Shown here: piece after piece, positions 15,421-23,710 of the stretch
Position numbering within the stretch: position 1 is the first letter of the stretch
How the letters are laid out: each line of letters begins with the position of its first letter
From: CAWBQO01 sp963790965
Lineage (GTDB): Bacteria; Bacteroidota; Rhodothermia; Rhodothermales; DASSAV01
Assembly (NCBI GenBank): GCA_963790965.1
Contig: CAWBQO010000003.1
Span: 1,240,001 to 1,304,000 of the forward strand
DNA length: 64,000 nucleotides
Reading direction: 5' to 3'
Notes under the pieces: generated by a model
What the model saw: only the letters and a program-made list of their open reading frames with translations
Databases searched by the model: none
What the model was told of the DNA's origin: nothing
Program-made: the position numbers and the translations under genes

Positions 15421-17697
15421 CTACTCCATTAACCGGAAACGCAGCGCCTGAACATCCGCCGAACTGCCTCCCACCATCGCCTTGAAGTATCCTGGTTCTG
15501 TCATCCACTTCATGCCGGGACCGTAGTAGGCGAGGTCTTCGGGTGTAAGGGTAAACGTCACGGTCTCAGACGCTCCGGGCGCAAGCGCCAACCGCTGGAA
15601 TCCGCGCAGTTCCTGGACGGGGCGGGTGATGCTCGCCACTTCATCCTGCACGTAGAACTGCACGACTTCAGCGCCCTCCCGCGCGCCGGTGTTCGTGACC
15701 CGCACCGAGGCGGTCACACTCCCGTTCGGCAGCATGAGAGAATCAGAGAGACGGAAATTGTCGTACCGGAAGCTGGTATAAGAAAGCCCGTGCCCGAAGG
15801 GATAGAGCGGCGTCCACGGCGAATCGAGATACTTCGACGTGTACTTATTGTTGGCATCGGCGGGCCGGCCGGTGTTCTTGTGGTTGTAATAGATCGGCAC
15901 CTGGCCGACAGTTCGCGGGAACGTGATCGGCAGCTTACCGCTTGGATTCACGTCTCCAAAAAGGACATCTGCCACGGCGTGCCCGGCCTCGACGCCCAAG
16001 TACCAGGTCTCCAAAATAGCGGGAGCCGTTTCGTCGAGACGGCTTACGCTGAGCGGCCTTCCGTTTACGAGCACCGCCACGACGGGCTTACCCGCGCCGA
16101 GCACCGCGTCGGCGAGCGCTTGCTGAACGCCCGGCAAGTCGATGTTCGTTCGATTATTCGCCTCCGCGCTCATTTCCTGGTGTTCGCCGAGAACGAGAAC
16201 CACGGCGTCCGCGGAACGCGCGGCTCTGAGAGCTTCGCCAAAGCCGCTGCTGTCCATCTCCGTCACGCCGGCACCCCGCGCGAACACCACCTCCGTTTGC
16301 GAACCGACGCTTTCGCGAATGCCCTGTAGAATGGTGACGGCATCTTCAGCGCGCCCTGCTGCGGCCCAGTTGCCGAGCATGTCTCTCGGGGAGTCCGCGA
16401 GTGCCCCTATGACTGCGATGCGGCCGAGGGACGATGATAGCGGCAGCGCGCCGCCTTCATTCTTGAGCAAAACGATTGATTTCTGCGCCATTGTTCTCGC
16501 GGCGCGGCGGTTGGCGTCCGTGAGGGTCTCGCGCTTCTCGCGCGCTGCGTCGCTGTAGCGGTAGGGATCTGCGAAGAGGCCGAGCTTGTACTTCGCCCGC
16601 AGCACGCGCCGAACGGCCTCGTCCACATCCTTCGTAGAGAGCCGCCCCTGCCGCACAGCCTCGGGAAGATCGTTCAGGTAAATGGCGCTAACCATGTCCA
16701 CATCCACGCCCGCTTCGAGAGCCTTAACACCCGCCTCCTCCGGCGTGGCCGCGATGCCGTGGGGCATGAGTTCCATGACGCCCGTATAATCGCTCACCAC
16801 CAGGCCGTCGAAGCCCCATCGGTCCCGCAGGACCCCGTCGATGAGCGTTTCGTTGGCGTGCATCGGCACGCCGCCGACTTCGTTGAAAGAAGCCATAATA
16901 GAGCCTACGCCCGCATCAACGGCCGCTTTGAAGGGGGGCAAGTATGTTTCCCACAGCGTCCTTTCCGAAATGTCGGCCACGTTGTAGTCGCGCCCGCCCT
17001 CGGCGGCTCCATAGGCGACGAAATGCTTCGCCGTAGCAAGCATGGTTGTGGGGTCCGCAAGGTCTCGGCCCTGAAAGCCCCGCACGCGCGCTTCGGCGAC
17101 GCGGCTCCCAAGGAAAGGGTCCTCCCCCGCCCCTTCCACGACTCGCCCCCAGCGGGGATCTCGCGCCACATCGACCATGGGAGCGAAGGTCCAGTGGAGT
17201 CCGGCCGCCGCGCCTTCCCGCGCAGCTACGCGTGCAGCGTCCTCCATAGCTTGAAGGTCGAAGGAAGCGGCCTCTGCCAGCGGAACCGGGAAGATTGTCC
17301 GGAAGCCGTGGATTACGTCGTGAGAGAAGAGGAGTGGAATGCCGAGCCGAGACTGCTCGACGGCGACCTTCTGCATTCGCTTCGTGTACTCCGCTCCGTA
17401 GATGCCGAGAAATGAGCCGACCTGACCGGCGCGGATCTGCGCCTCACCGCCTTCCAGCACCTCCGGGCCGGTGTTGCCCCAGCGGCCACGATACTGCGTA
17501 AGCTGTCCAAGTTTTTCATCGAGCGTCATCTCGCTGAGAAGGGAATCGACGAACGTCTCCATGCGACTGTCCGGCGACTCGCGCACGGCGGCCTTGCCGC
17601 TCAGCACCCGAACCTCGATGCCCTGCGCCGAGGTGGATGAAAGCGGAAGAACCGCAAAGAGAAGAAGGGCAAGGAGTAAAACGCGGTGGCTCTTCAT
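15421..17697 (-). CDS. Exported glycoside hydrolase family 3 beta-glucosidase (BglX-like)
   Basis: A 758-residue GH3 enzyme with a signal peptide (residues 1-24, cleaved near TSAQ). The N-terminal TIM barrel holds the family signatures FSHDVIHGFRTIFPVPLAEAAS, APMVDVARDPRWGRVVEGAGEDP, AKHFVAYGAAEGGRDYN and the nucleophile Asp in GLVVSDYTG (about residue 302). The alpha/beta sandwich domain follows (KSIVLLKNEGGALPL, LVLGEHQEMSAEANNR), then the fibronectin III-like domain at the C-terminus (YPFGHGLSYTSF, VQELRGFQRLALAPG). Length and order match periplasmic BglX. It releases glucose or other beta-linked sugars from oligosaccharides. First gene of the operon, under a promoter overlapped by a LacI-type operator. 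Confidence 0.93.
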   Translation of the reverse strand: MKSHRVLLLALLLFAVLPLSSTSAQGIEVRVLSGKAAVRESPDSRMETFVDSLLSEMTLDEKLGQLTQYRGRWGNTGPEVLEGGEAQIRAGQVGSFLGIYGAEYTKRMQKVAVEQSRLGIPLLFSHDVIHGFRTIFPVPLAEAASFDLQAMEDAARVAAREGAAAGLHWTFAPMVDVARDPRWGRVVEGAGEDPFLGSRVAEARVRGFQGRDLADPTTMLATAKHFVAYGAAEGGRDYNVADISERTLWETYLPPFKAAVDAGVGSIMASFNEVGGVPMHANETLIDGVLRDRWGFDGLVVSDYTGVMELMPHGIAATPEEAGVKALEAGVDVDMVSAIYLNDLPEAVRQGRLSTKDVDEAVRRVLRAKYKLGLFADPYRYSDAAREKRETLTDANRRAARTMAQKSIVLLKNEGGALPLSSSLGRIAVIGALADSPRDMLGNWAAAGRAEDAVTILQGIRESVGSQTEVVFARGAGVTEMDSSGFGEALRAARSADAVVLVLGEHQEMSAEANNRTNIDLPGVQQALADAVLGAGKPVVAVLVNGRPLSVSRLDETAPAILETWYLGVEAGHAVADVLFGDVNPSGKLPITFPRTVGQVPIYYNHKNTGRPADANNKYTSKYLDSPWTPLYPFGHGLSYTSFRYDNFRLSDSLMLPNGSVTASVRVTNTGAREGAEVVQFYVQDEVASITRPVQELRGFQRLALAPGASETVTFTLTPEDLAYYGPGMKWMTEPGYFKAMVGGSSADVQALRFRLME

Positions 17698-17752
17698 AGC
17701 GACGGTGGAGACAAATAGCGGAAGCGCGCCTCCCGGGGCGCGCGCGGGTTGA

Positions 17753-17766
17753 TGTAAACGTTTACA
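17753..17766. promoter_or_regulatory. LacI-family operator (perfect 14-bp palindrome)
   Basis: TGTAAACGTTTACA is a perfect palindrome with the central CG typical of LacI/GalR operators. It abuts the -10 box of the GH3 promoter and would cover the transcription start, so binding would repress the GH3-GH2 operon. It lies 56 bases before the GH3 start codon. No LacI-family gene is in the window. Confidence 0.82.
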
Positions 17767-17794
17767 GTATACTATGGAATCCAGTCTCCGGCAA
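17766..17794 (-). promoter_or_regulatory. Promoter of the GH3-GH2 operon
   Basis: On the minus strand TTGCCG (17794-17789), a 17-base spacer and TATACT (17771-17766) fit sigma-70-type -35/-10 boxes. The transcription start would fall inside the adjacent palindrome, leaving a leader of about 60 bases. The leader also contains a GC hairpin (about 17724-17746). Confidence 0.65.
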
Positions 17795-17896
17795 GCGAAA
17801 CCCTTGTGACGACGTGCGCTGGTTTGCCTTTGTAGTGGACCGCTGCTCTTTTTGAAAATGGATGCCGGGCGTCAGGCAGAATCCGCGAGCAGCATG

Positions 17897-17927
17897 TTGC
17901 AACTATATTTTGAGGTATATAACTTTC
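17897..17927 (+). promoter_or_regulatory. Bacteroidota-type promoter of the arylsulfotransferase gene
   Basis: TTG (17897-17899), 20 bases, then TAACTTTC (17920-17927) matches the Bacteroidota -33 TTG and -7 TAnnTTTG pattern at seven of eight -7 positions. It lies in the only AT-rich part of this intergenic region, 58 bases before the start codon. Confidence 0.45.
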
Positions 17928-17985
17928 CACTTGCGAATGGCTGCGACATGCCCGCGTCGCCTTATTACCCCAGATAGTTCTCCCA

Positions 17986-19581
17986 ATGCGAAACAGCTTC
18001 TATTTGGCGCTCGCAGCAGTTCTTCTGCTGTCTGCATGTGACGTTATAAATTATCTGCCGTCGGATCCGCAGGAAACGCAAGTGCCGCTCGATTCGCTGC
18101 TCGCTGGGGACGTGGCAGTGACCATGAACCCGAGCGGCATCGCGCCGCTGACGGCGCTCGCGCAGTTCCAGACGAAGCGGCCCGCGCGGATTCACCTTGA
18201 GGTGTTGGGGCGGGAGCCTCTCATACATGCGTTCCCGGAGGACGCGCGAGCGCATGTGCTTCCAATCCTCGGCCTCTATGCGGGCCGGGAAAACCGGGTG
18301 GTACTGCGCATCACGGAGGAAGGCGTCGGGTTCGCGCTCGATACGCTCCGGCTACAGCCGCCCGCTTTGCCGGAGAGCCTTCCTGCCATTACGATCAAGA
18401 CGGCCAACATGCAGTCCATGGAGGACGGTTGGACCCTCAGCGAGCTCCACCTTGGAACGAGCGGCATCTACAAGTCGATGCCGTTTATGTTTGACACACA
18501 CGGCGATATCCGCTGGTACCTCGACCTTAGCGCTTTCGAGGGCAGCCCTTCTTATGGGGACGTTGTCTGGATGGCACCGCGCCTGGCGAACGGGCATCTT
18601 GGACTGGCGTATGGCAGCTCCATTTACGAATACGACATGCTGGGGCGAGAAGTGGACCGCTGGGATTTCGAGGGCTACTCCGTCCATCATGACCTTGTTG
18701 AAATGCCCAACGGGGATTTCCTGATCGGTGCCAATCGGGACGATCTTACCACAGTCGAGGATCACGTTCTTCAGATCGATAGAAGGACGAAAGCGGTTAA
18801 ACGTGTCTGGGACCTTCGCCAGATCCTCGATAATGATCGCTTCGACCTTTTCGATTCCGCCTCGGACTGGCTGCATCTCAACTCCGTCTGGTACGACGAA
18901 CGGTCAGACGCTCTCGTCATCTCCGGGCGGCAGCAGGGCATCATGAAGGTGTCCATGGATAACGAGCTTATCTGGATCCTGGCACCGCACAGGGGCTGGG
19001 GGCCGGCGGGACCCGACGAAACGGGACTTCTTACCTCCGACTATCTGCTGACCGCCGTTGATGCCGAAGGCGTTCCTTATCCGCAGTCCGTGCAGGACGG
19101 CACCACCAACGCCGCCGGCTTCAGCTGGACGTATGGGCAGCATGCAGCCATGTATCTACCAAGCGGCGAACTGCTGGCTTTCGACAACGGCGCGCGGCGC
19201 AACTTTCAGAACATCTACTCAGCCTACAGCCGCGCAGTCGCGTACCAGATCGACGAAACCAGACGGACGGTGCGGCAGGTCTGGCAATTTGGAATGGAGC
19301 GAGGACCCGAATTCAGCTCCATGGCCATCAGTGACGTAGACTTTTTGCCGACGACCGGGCACATTCTCGTTGCACCGGGACAGAACAACGAGCCGGATCC
19401 TCATGCCTATGTAACGGAGGTGACCCGGACCGGTCAGGTCGTCTTCGACGCCCGGATTGCGTTTAAGAATGCGCTATCGAGTGGAGGAACGGGTTGGGGA
19501 AAGGTCGACATCATCTACCGGTCCGAGCGGATGACGATCTATCCGGCCTCTGAGGCGGAGAGGGCGGTTGCCATATACTGA
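17986..19581 (+). CDS. Arylsulfotransferase (AssT-like) lipoprotein
   Basis: A 531-residue protein with a lipoprotein signal (FYLALAAVLLLSAC, Cys about residue 19). From about residue 130 it matches the ASST family, a six-bladed propeller that moves sulfate between phenols using a transient sulfo-histidine. Conserved blocks are visible: MFDTHGDIRWYLDL, VHHDLVEMPNGDFLIGANRDD, WLHLNSVWYDERSDALVISGRQQG and YGQHAAMYLPSGELLAFDNG. They supply the His and Arg residues expected in the active site. Residues 30-120 form an N-terminal beta domain. Membrane anchoring differs from the soluble enterobacterial enzyme. No DsbA/DsbB-like partner lies next to it. Its stop overlaps the convergent aldo/keto reductase gene by 43 bases. 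Confidence 0.85.
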   Translation: MRNSFYLALAAVLLLSACDVINYLPSDPQETQVPLDSLLAGDVAVTMNPSGIAPLTALAQFQTKRPARIHLEVLGREPLIHAFPEDARAHVLPILGLYAGRENRVVLRITEEGVGFALDTLRLQPPALPESLPAITIKTANMQSMEDGWTLSELHLGTSGIYKSMPFMFDTHGDIRWYLDLSAFEGSPSYGDVVWMAPRLANGHLGLAYGSSIYEYDMLGREVDRWDFEGYSVHHDLVEMPNGDFLIGANRDDLTTVEDHVLQIDRRTKAVKRVWDLRQILDNDRFDLFDSASDWLHLNSVWYDERSDALVISGRQQGIMKVSMDNELIWILAPHRGWGPAGPDETGLLTSDYLLTAVDAEGVPYPQSVQDGTTNAAGFSWTYGQHAAMYLPSGELLAFDNGARRNFQNIYSAYSRAVAYQIDETRRTVRQVWQFGMERGPEFSSMAISDVDFLPTTGHILVAPGQNNEPDPHAYVTEVTRTGQVVFDARIAFKNALSSGGTGWGKVDIIYRSERMTIYPASEAERAVAIY

Positions 19582-20474
19582 GCACCCACGGCGTTCAGCC
19601 GCGCGAGCGCTTCGGGGGGCAGTTCGAGAGAAGCGGCTTGCATGTTCTCACGGAAATGGGCAACGGAAGAGGTGCCGGGAATCAGCAGGACGTTCGGTGC
19701 GCGCTTTAGCAGCCACGCGAGCGCGACCTGCAGCGGCGATGCGTCCACCGTCGCCGCAACTTCCGAAAGCACCGTGGATTGCAGCGGACTAAAGCCCCCG
19801 AGCGGGAAGTACGGAACGTACGCAACCCCGTCCTCAGCGAGTTCGTTGATCAGTTCGTCATCATGTCGGTGCGCCAGGTTGTACATATTCTGAACGCTGA
19901 CAACCTCTACCATTCGCCGCGCCTCTTCCACCTGCGTCGCCGTGGCGTTGCTCAAACCGATGTGCCGCACCAGCCCCTGCTCCTGCAAGGTGGCCAGGGC
20001 GGACAGCGGCTCCTCGATTGGGTGTTCACGCGGACCCTGGCCGCTGCCGCCGAAAGTCAGTCGAAGGTAAACGAGATCGAGCACGTCCATGTGCAGGTGG
20101 CGGAGATTGTCATGCACCGCCTGCGTCAGTTCGGACGGAGACATGGCCGCGTTCCAGGACCCGTCCTCGCCGCGCGTAGCGCCGATCTTCGTCGCGATGA
20201 GCAGATTGTCCGAATACGGATGCAGCGCCTCGCAAATGAGCTTGTTCGTGACATAAGGCCCGTAGAAGTCGGCCGTATCGATATGGTCGATGCCCGCATC
20301 AACGGCTTCGCGGAGCACGGCCAGTGCGGCGTCGCGGTCCCGCGGCGGCCCCCAAACGCCCGGACCGGCAAGCTGCATGGCCCCGTATCCCATTCGCTGG
20401 ACGCGTTTGTCCGTTCCCGGAAGGGTGAACAGCCCTCCAAGGGCGGATGGATCAATTGAGAGTAGTTGGGGCAT
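19539..20474 (-). CDS. Aldo/keto reductase
   Basis: A 311-residue NADP-dependent aldo/keto reductase with a TIM-barrel fold. The catalytic Asp and Tyr are in GIDHIDTADFYGPYV, and the Lys in NLLIATKIGATRG. The usual catalytic His position is occupied by YLRLTFGG, where most members have H. This His-less version is seen in the oxidoreductase group (YdbC-like) that carries YLR or YVR there. Cofactor-binding segments IGLSNATATQVEEA, NMYNLAHRHDDEL, YFPLGGFSP and LIPGTSSVAHFREN are present. Cytosolic; substrate unknown. It is monocistronic and its 3' end overlaps the sulfotransferase gene in antisense. Confidence 0.87.
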   Translation of the reverse strand: MPQLLSIDPSALGGLFTLPGTDKRVQRMGYGAMQLAGPGVWGPPRDRDAALAVLREAVDAGIDHIDTADFYGPYVTNKLICEALHPYSDNLLIATKIGATRGEDGSWNAAMSPSELTQAVHDNLRHLHMDVLDLVYLRLTFGGSGQGPREHPIEEPLSALATLQEQGLVRHIGLSNATATQVEEARRMVEVVSVQNMYNLAHRHDDELINELAEDGVAYVPYFPLGGFSPLQSTVLSEVAATVDASPLQVALAWLLKRAPNVLLIPGTSSVAHFRENMQAASLELPPEALARLNAVGAQYMATALSASEAG

Positions 20475-20589
20475 CGACGGTGGAGACGGTGTTCAACAAG
20501 AAGAAAAGCGAAAGCGCGAGTTTTGCCGCGCGCGCTTATGGGCGTTTGAAATGGATTGATCCTCCTTGCCCACCGGAGACGCTATAAAC

Positions 20590-20627
20590 GCGCGAGGCGG
20601 GCTGGATTGCTCCGGCCCGCCTCGCGC
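20590..20627 (-). terminator. Terminator hairpin after PEP carboxykinase
   Basis: GCGCGAGGCGGGC (20590-20602) pairs perfectly with GCCCGCCTCGCGC (20615-20627). On the minus strand it lies 21 bases after the pckG stop and is followed by GTTTATA. Confidence 0.75.
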
Positions 20628-20648
20628 TTCAACCTGTCCACGTCTCCT

Positions 20649-22586
20649 TTAGAAGGGACGCTCTTCCCGCGACATCTCCCAGTGCTCCGGCGAACGCCAG
20701 ACGCTGGAGAGCATCAACTCGCGCATGAAGATGAACTCCTTCGGGAGGCGGTCATAAAGCTTGGCGAAGAGCGCTTCGTGCGAAAGGATCTCCTCCTTCC
20801 ACTCTTCCCGCTCGACAGCCATGAGCTTGTTGAAGTCTTCCCGGCTGAAATCATCGAGGCCCTCCCACTCCAGATCGTCGTAGGTCGGCATCCAGCCCAG
20901 CGGGCTTTCGGTCGCGAAGGCGCGGCCGTGGACGCGATCCACGATCCACTTGAGAACGCGCATGTTCTCGCCGAAGCCTGGCCACAGGAAGTTGCCATCC
21001 TCGTCCTTGCGGAACCAGTTGACGCCGAAAATACGCGGCGGATTCTTGACGAGGCGCCCCATGTCCAGCCAGTGATTCCAGTAATCGGCCATATGGTAGC
21101 CGATGAAGGGAAGCATGGCGAACGGATCGCGACGAACGACGCCGATCTTTCCGACAGCGGCCGCGGTCATCTCCGAACCCATCGTGGCGGCCATGTAGAC
21201 GCCGAAGTTCCAGTTCACCGCCTGGTAAACGAGCGGAACCACGTTCGAGCGGCGACCGCCGAAGAGGAAGGCCGAAATCGGCACACCTGCCGGATCCTCC
21301 CACGCCGGGTCGATCACCGGGCACTGGCTCGCAGGAGCCGTAAAGCGCGCGTTCGGGTGCGCCGCAGGCGTGCCCTTGTCCGGCGTCCATTCGTTGCCGC
21401 GCCAGTCAATGACCTTGCCCGAGGGCGGCTCTTTGGTCATGCCTTCCCACCAGACGTCTCCGTCCTCGGTAAGCGCAACGTTCGTGAAGATCGTGTTGCG
21501 CTCGAGGGAGGCCATCGCGTTCGGGTTCGTCTTCGTGTTCGTACCCGGTGCCACGCCGAAGAAGCCCGCTTCGGGATTGATCGCGTAGAGGCGGCCGTCC
21601 TTGCCCGGCTTGATCCATGCGATGTCGTCGCCGATGGTCGTTACCTTCCAGCCGTCAAAGGCGGGAGGCGGCACGAGCATAGCGAAGTTCGTCTTTCCGC
21701 AGGCGCTCGGGAAAGCCGCCGCGATGTACGTCTTTTCTCCATCCGGATCCTCGACGCCGAGGATGAGCATATGCTCGGCCATCCAGCCTTCTTCGCGCGC
21801 CATGTTCGAGGCGATGCGGAGGGCGAGGCACTTCTTGCCCAGCAAGGCATTGCCGCCGTAGCCGCTGCCGTAGGACATGATCGAGCGCTCCTCGGGGAAG
21901 TGAACGATGTACTTCGTCTCAGCGTTGCACGGCCACGGAACATCCTGCTCGCCCGGCTCCAGCGGCGCACCGACCGAGTGAAGCGACGGCACGAAATCGC
22001 CTTCCTCACCCATCACTTCCCATGCCTTCTTGCCCATGCGCGTCATGATGCGCATGTTGGTGGCGACGTAGGCGGAATCCGTCAACTCGATCCCCAACTC
22101 GGAAATCTTTGACCCGAACGGCCCCATGCTGAACGGGATCACGTACATCGTACGCCCGTGCATCGAGCCTTTGAAAAGAGAATGAAGAATTTCCTTCATC
22201 TCCTTCGGGGCCATCCAGTTGTTCGTCGGGCCGGCATCCTGCTTGGATCGGCTACAGATGTAGGTCGACGCCTCGACGCGCGCCACATCCGACGGATCGG
22301 AGATGGCGAGATAGCTGTTCGGGCGCTTCTCCTCATTCAGGCGAGTATAGGTGCCGGCGTCCACCAGCTCCTGGGCCAACCGGTCATACTCCTCCTGCGA
22401 TCCGTCGCAGAAGTGGACCTGATCGGGTTCGCACAGATCCACCATCTCCTGGATCCAGCGCTTGGCCTCCTTATTCTTTGCATAGTCGGGATACTCGACC
22501 TTCCCAACCTTTCCGTTCTGCGCTTTCCGTTCTGCCCCGACGGCAGTATCTGCGGCAAAGCGCACGTTCTGTCCTGCGTTCTTCAT
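20649..22586 (-). CDS. pckG: Phosphoenolpyruvate carboxykinase (GTP)
   Basis: A 645-residue GTP-type PEPCK, converting oxaloacetate and GTP to PEP, CO2 and GDP in gluconeogenesis. Family motifs are intact: RVEASTYICSRS near the N-terminus, the MGPFGS loop, IMSYGSGYGGNALLGKKCLALRIAS, the kinase-1a loop FPSACGKTNFAML with the reactive Cys, kinase-2 GDDIAWIKPG, and the guanine-binding region with PGTNTKTNPNAM and NWFRKDEDGNFLWPGFGENMRVLKWI. Length matches the monomeric GTP enzymes (about 600-640), unlike the ATP type of most Bacteroidota. Cytosolic. A long intergenic region (about 525 bases) with an inverted repeat lies upstream and may hold control sites. A strong terminator follows. Confidence 0.95.
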   Translation of the reverse strand: MKNAGQNVRFAADTAVGAERKAQNGKVGKVEYPDYAKNKEAKRWIQEMVDLCEPDQVHFCDGSQEEYDRLAQELVDAGTYTRLNEEKRPNSYLAISDPSDVARVEASTYICSRSKQDAGPTNNWMAPKEMKEILHSLFKGSMHGRTMYVIPFSMGPFGSKISELGIELTDSAYVATNMRIMTRMGKKAWEVMGEEGDFVPSLHSVGAPLEPGEQDVPWPCNAETKYIVHFPEERSIMSYGSGYGGNALLGKKCLALRIASNMAREEGWMAEHMLILGVEDPDGEKTYIAAAFPSACGKTNFAMLVPPPAFDGWKVTTIGDDIAWIKPGKDGRLYAINPEAGFFGVAPGTNTKTNPNAMASLERNTIFTNVALTEDGDVWWEGMTKEPPSGKVIDWRGNEWTPDKGTPAAHPNARFTAPASQCPVIDPAWEDPAGVPISAFLFGGRRSNVVPLVYQAVNWNFGVYMAATMGSEMTAAAVGKIGVVRRDPFAMLPFIGYHMADYWNHWLDMGRLVKNPPRIFGVNWFRKDEDGNFLWPGFGENMRVLKWIVDRVHGRAFATESPLGWMPTYDDLEWEGLDDFSREDFNKLMAVEREEWKEEILSHEALFAKLYDRLPKEFIFMRELMLSSVWRSPEHWEMSREERPF

Positions 22587-22895
22587 GCTATGCGACTCTC
22601 AATGGGTGGAGAGGTATGTGCTAACTGCGTACGCGGGCGACTCACAAAGCCTGCAATTCACCGATCGGCCCCACGCGGGGGCGGGCGCGATACGCGACAT
22701 CGGGGGACTCTTGGGCGCTGCCTCAAAATCCGGCTTGCCCTTTTTCCAAACCCTCCGCACTAAAGATATGAGTGGCACGGGAGCCTGTTCCGATATCGTC
22801 CTGAAAATAGCGCCCTGCGGCGCGCGGCGTTGTAAGTGGCCTCCTTGACTCCTTATAAGGGGAATCACTACACCAAACCTGTTACGCCTTTCTGT

Positions 22896-22949
22896 AGCAG
22901 TGCAGGAGAAAAGAAGCGCCTCCGCCGAGGGCTCCTTGCACTGCTTCTT
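22896..22949. repeat. Inverted repeat upstream of pckG with alternative pairings
   Basis: AGCAGTGCAGGAG (22896-22908) can pair with CTCCTTGCACTGCT (22932-22945) with one bulge, enclosing a CCTC/GAGG hairpin. AAGAAGC (22911-22917) can instead pair with GCTTCTT (22943-22949), which competes with the first stem. The surrounding 22587-23111 holds no convincing gene. Role unknown. Confidence 0.5.
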
Positions 22950-23111
22950 AAAAGCTGACCGGGCGTCTCAGCGGGCCGGGAGGGAGAGAAGGTTGACGAG
23001 AAGCAGTCGGAGGTAAGATTCTCGGAGCAGCTACGGCCGACGAGCGCACGCGCTTCTTAGATGCGGTGTCGCTCCTGGGAATGCGCAGCCAACGATCCGC
23101 CGCCACCTCTG

Positions 23112-23552
23112 TCACTTGCCTCCTTCGGGCAAAATCGAACGCTCGAGCCAGAAGCTGCGCAGCGCGTCAAAGACTTCGCTGAGCGCGTCGGTCTCCATGG
23201 GCCGTTTGACGCAGGCGTTCACGCCAAGGCCATAGTAAAACGCCACGTCCGCAGGGTTCAACGTGCCTCCCAAGACGATCACCGGGATGCCCTTATACAG
23301 CTCATTTCCACGGACCTGGCGGATCACGGCCTCGACCGTGTCCTGTGGCCCCTCGGCGCTGTGATCGAGGTCCAGCACGATGAGGGCCTTTTGCGCATCG
23401 CCGAACCAGCGGGGCCGCTTAAAGGAGGTCAGCGCCCCCTCCAGATCTTCCACGCGCTCCAGAAGCGAGAACTGGTCGCGAAGGTTCGCTTGCTCGAGAG
23501 CCTTTAGCGTGTCCGACTCGTACTGCTGATCACCTGCGTATAGAAATAACAT
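23112..23552 (-). CDS. Stand-alone response-regulator receiver protein (Rcp1-like)
   Basis: A 146-residue single-domain receiver protein. After strand one (MLFLYAGDQQYESDTLKAL) come ALIVLDLDHSAEGPQDTVEAV, with the likely phospho-acceptor Asp in LDLD, then IPVIVLGGTLNPADVAFYYGLGVNACVKRP with the Thr and Lys of the switch region. The layout resembles Rcp1/CheY-like stand-alone regulators. The usual acidic pair at the end of strand one is reduced (AGDQQ), so phosphorylation may be altered. The frame opens 17 codons upstream, but the ATG at 23552 starts at the first beta strand and has AGG nearby. There is no DNA-binding domain and no kinase neighbour. Confidence 0.7.
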   Translation of the reverse strand: MLFLYAGDQQYESDTLKALEQANLRDQFSLLERVEDLEGALTSFKRPRWFGDAQKALIVLDLDHSAEGPQDTVEAVIRQVRGNELYKGIPVIVLGGTLNPADVAFYYGLGVNACVKRPMETDALSEVFDALRSFWLERSILPEGGK

Positions 23553-23710
23553 ACCTGCCTGTGGAAACTCTGTCCGAATTCGCGTACTGCTCGATCTCTT
23601 CAAGATACCCGCAAGAACGCTTCACTTGCGCAATGCTACCCAAGCCCCACGGCCGGGAAGCTCGTTGCGCTTCATTCGTGCGCAATCGTTACAAGCCGGA
23701 CGCTCGCGGC

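Noticed and set aside
22599..22868. Small minus-strand frame upstream of pckG
   Set aside because: It has mixed basic and Pro-rich residues, no Shine-Dalgarno and overlaps the pckG leader; probably chance.
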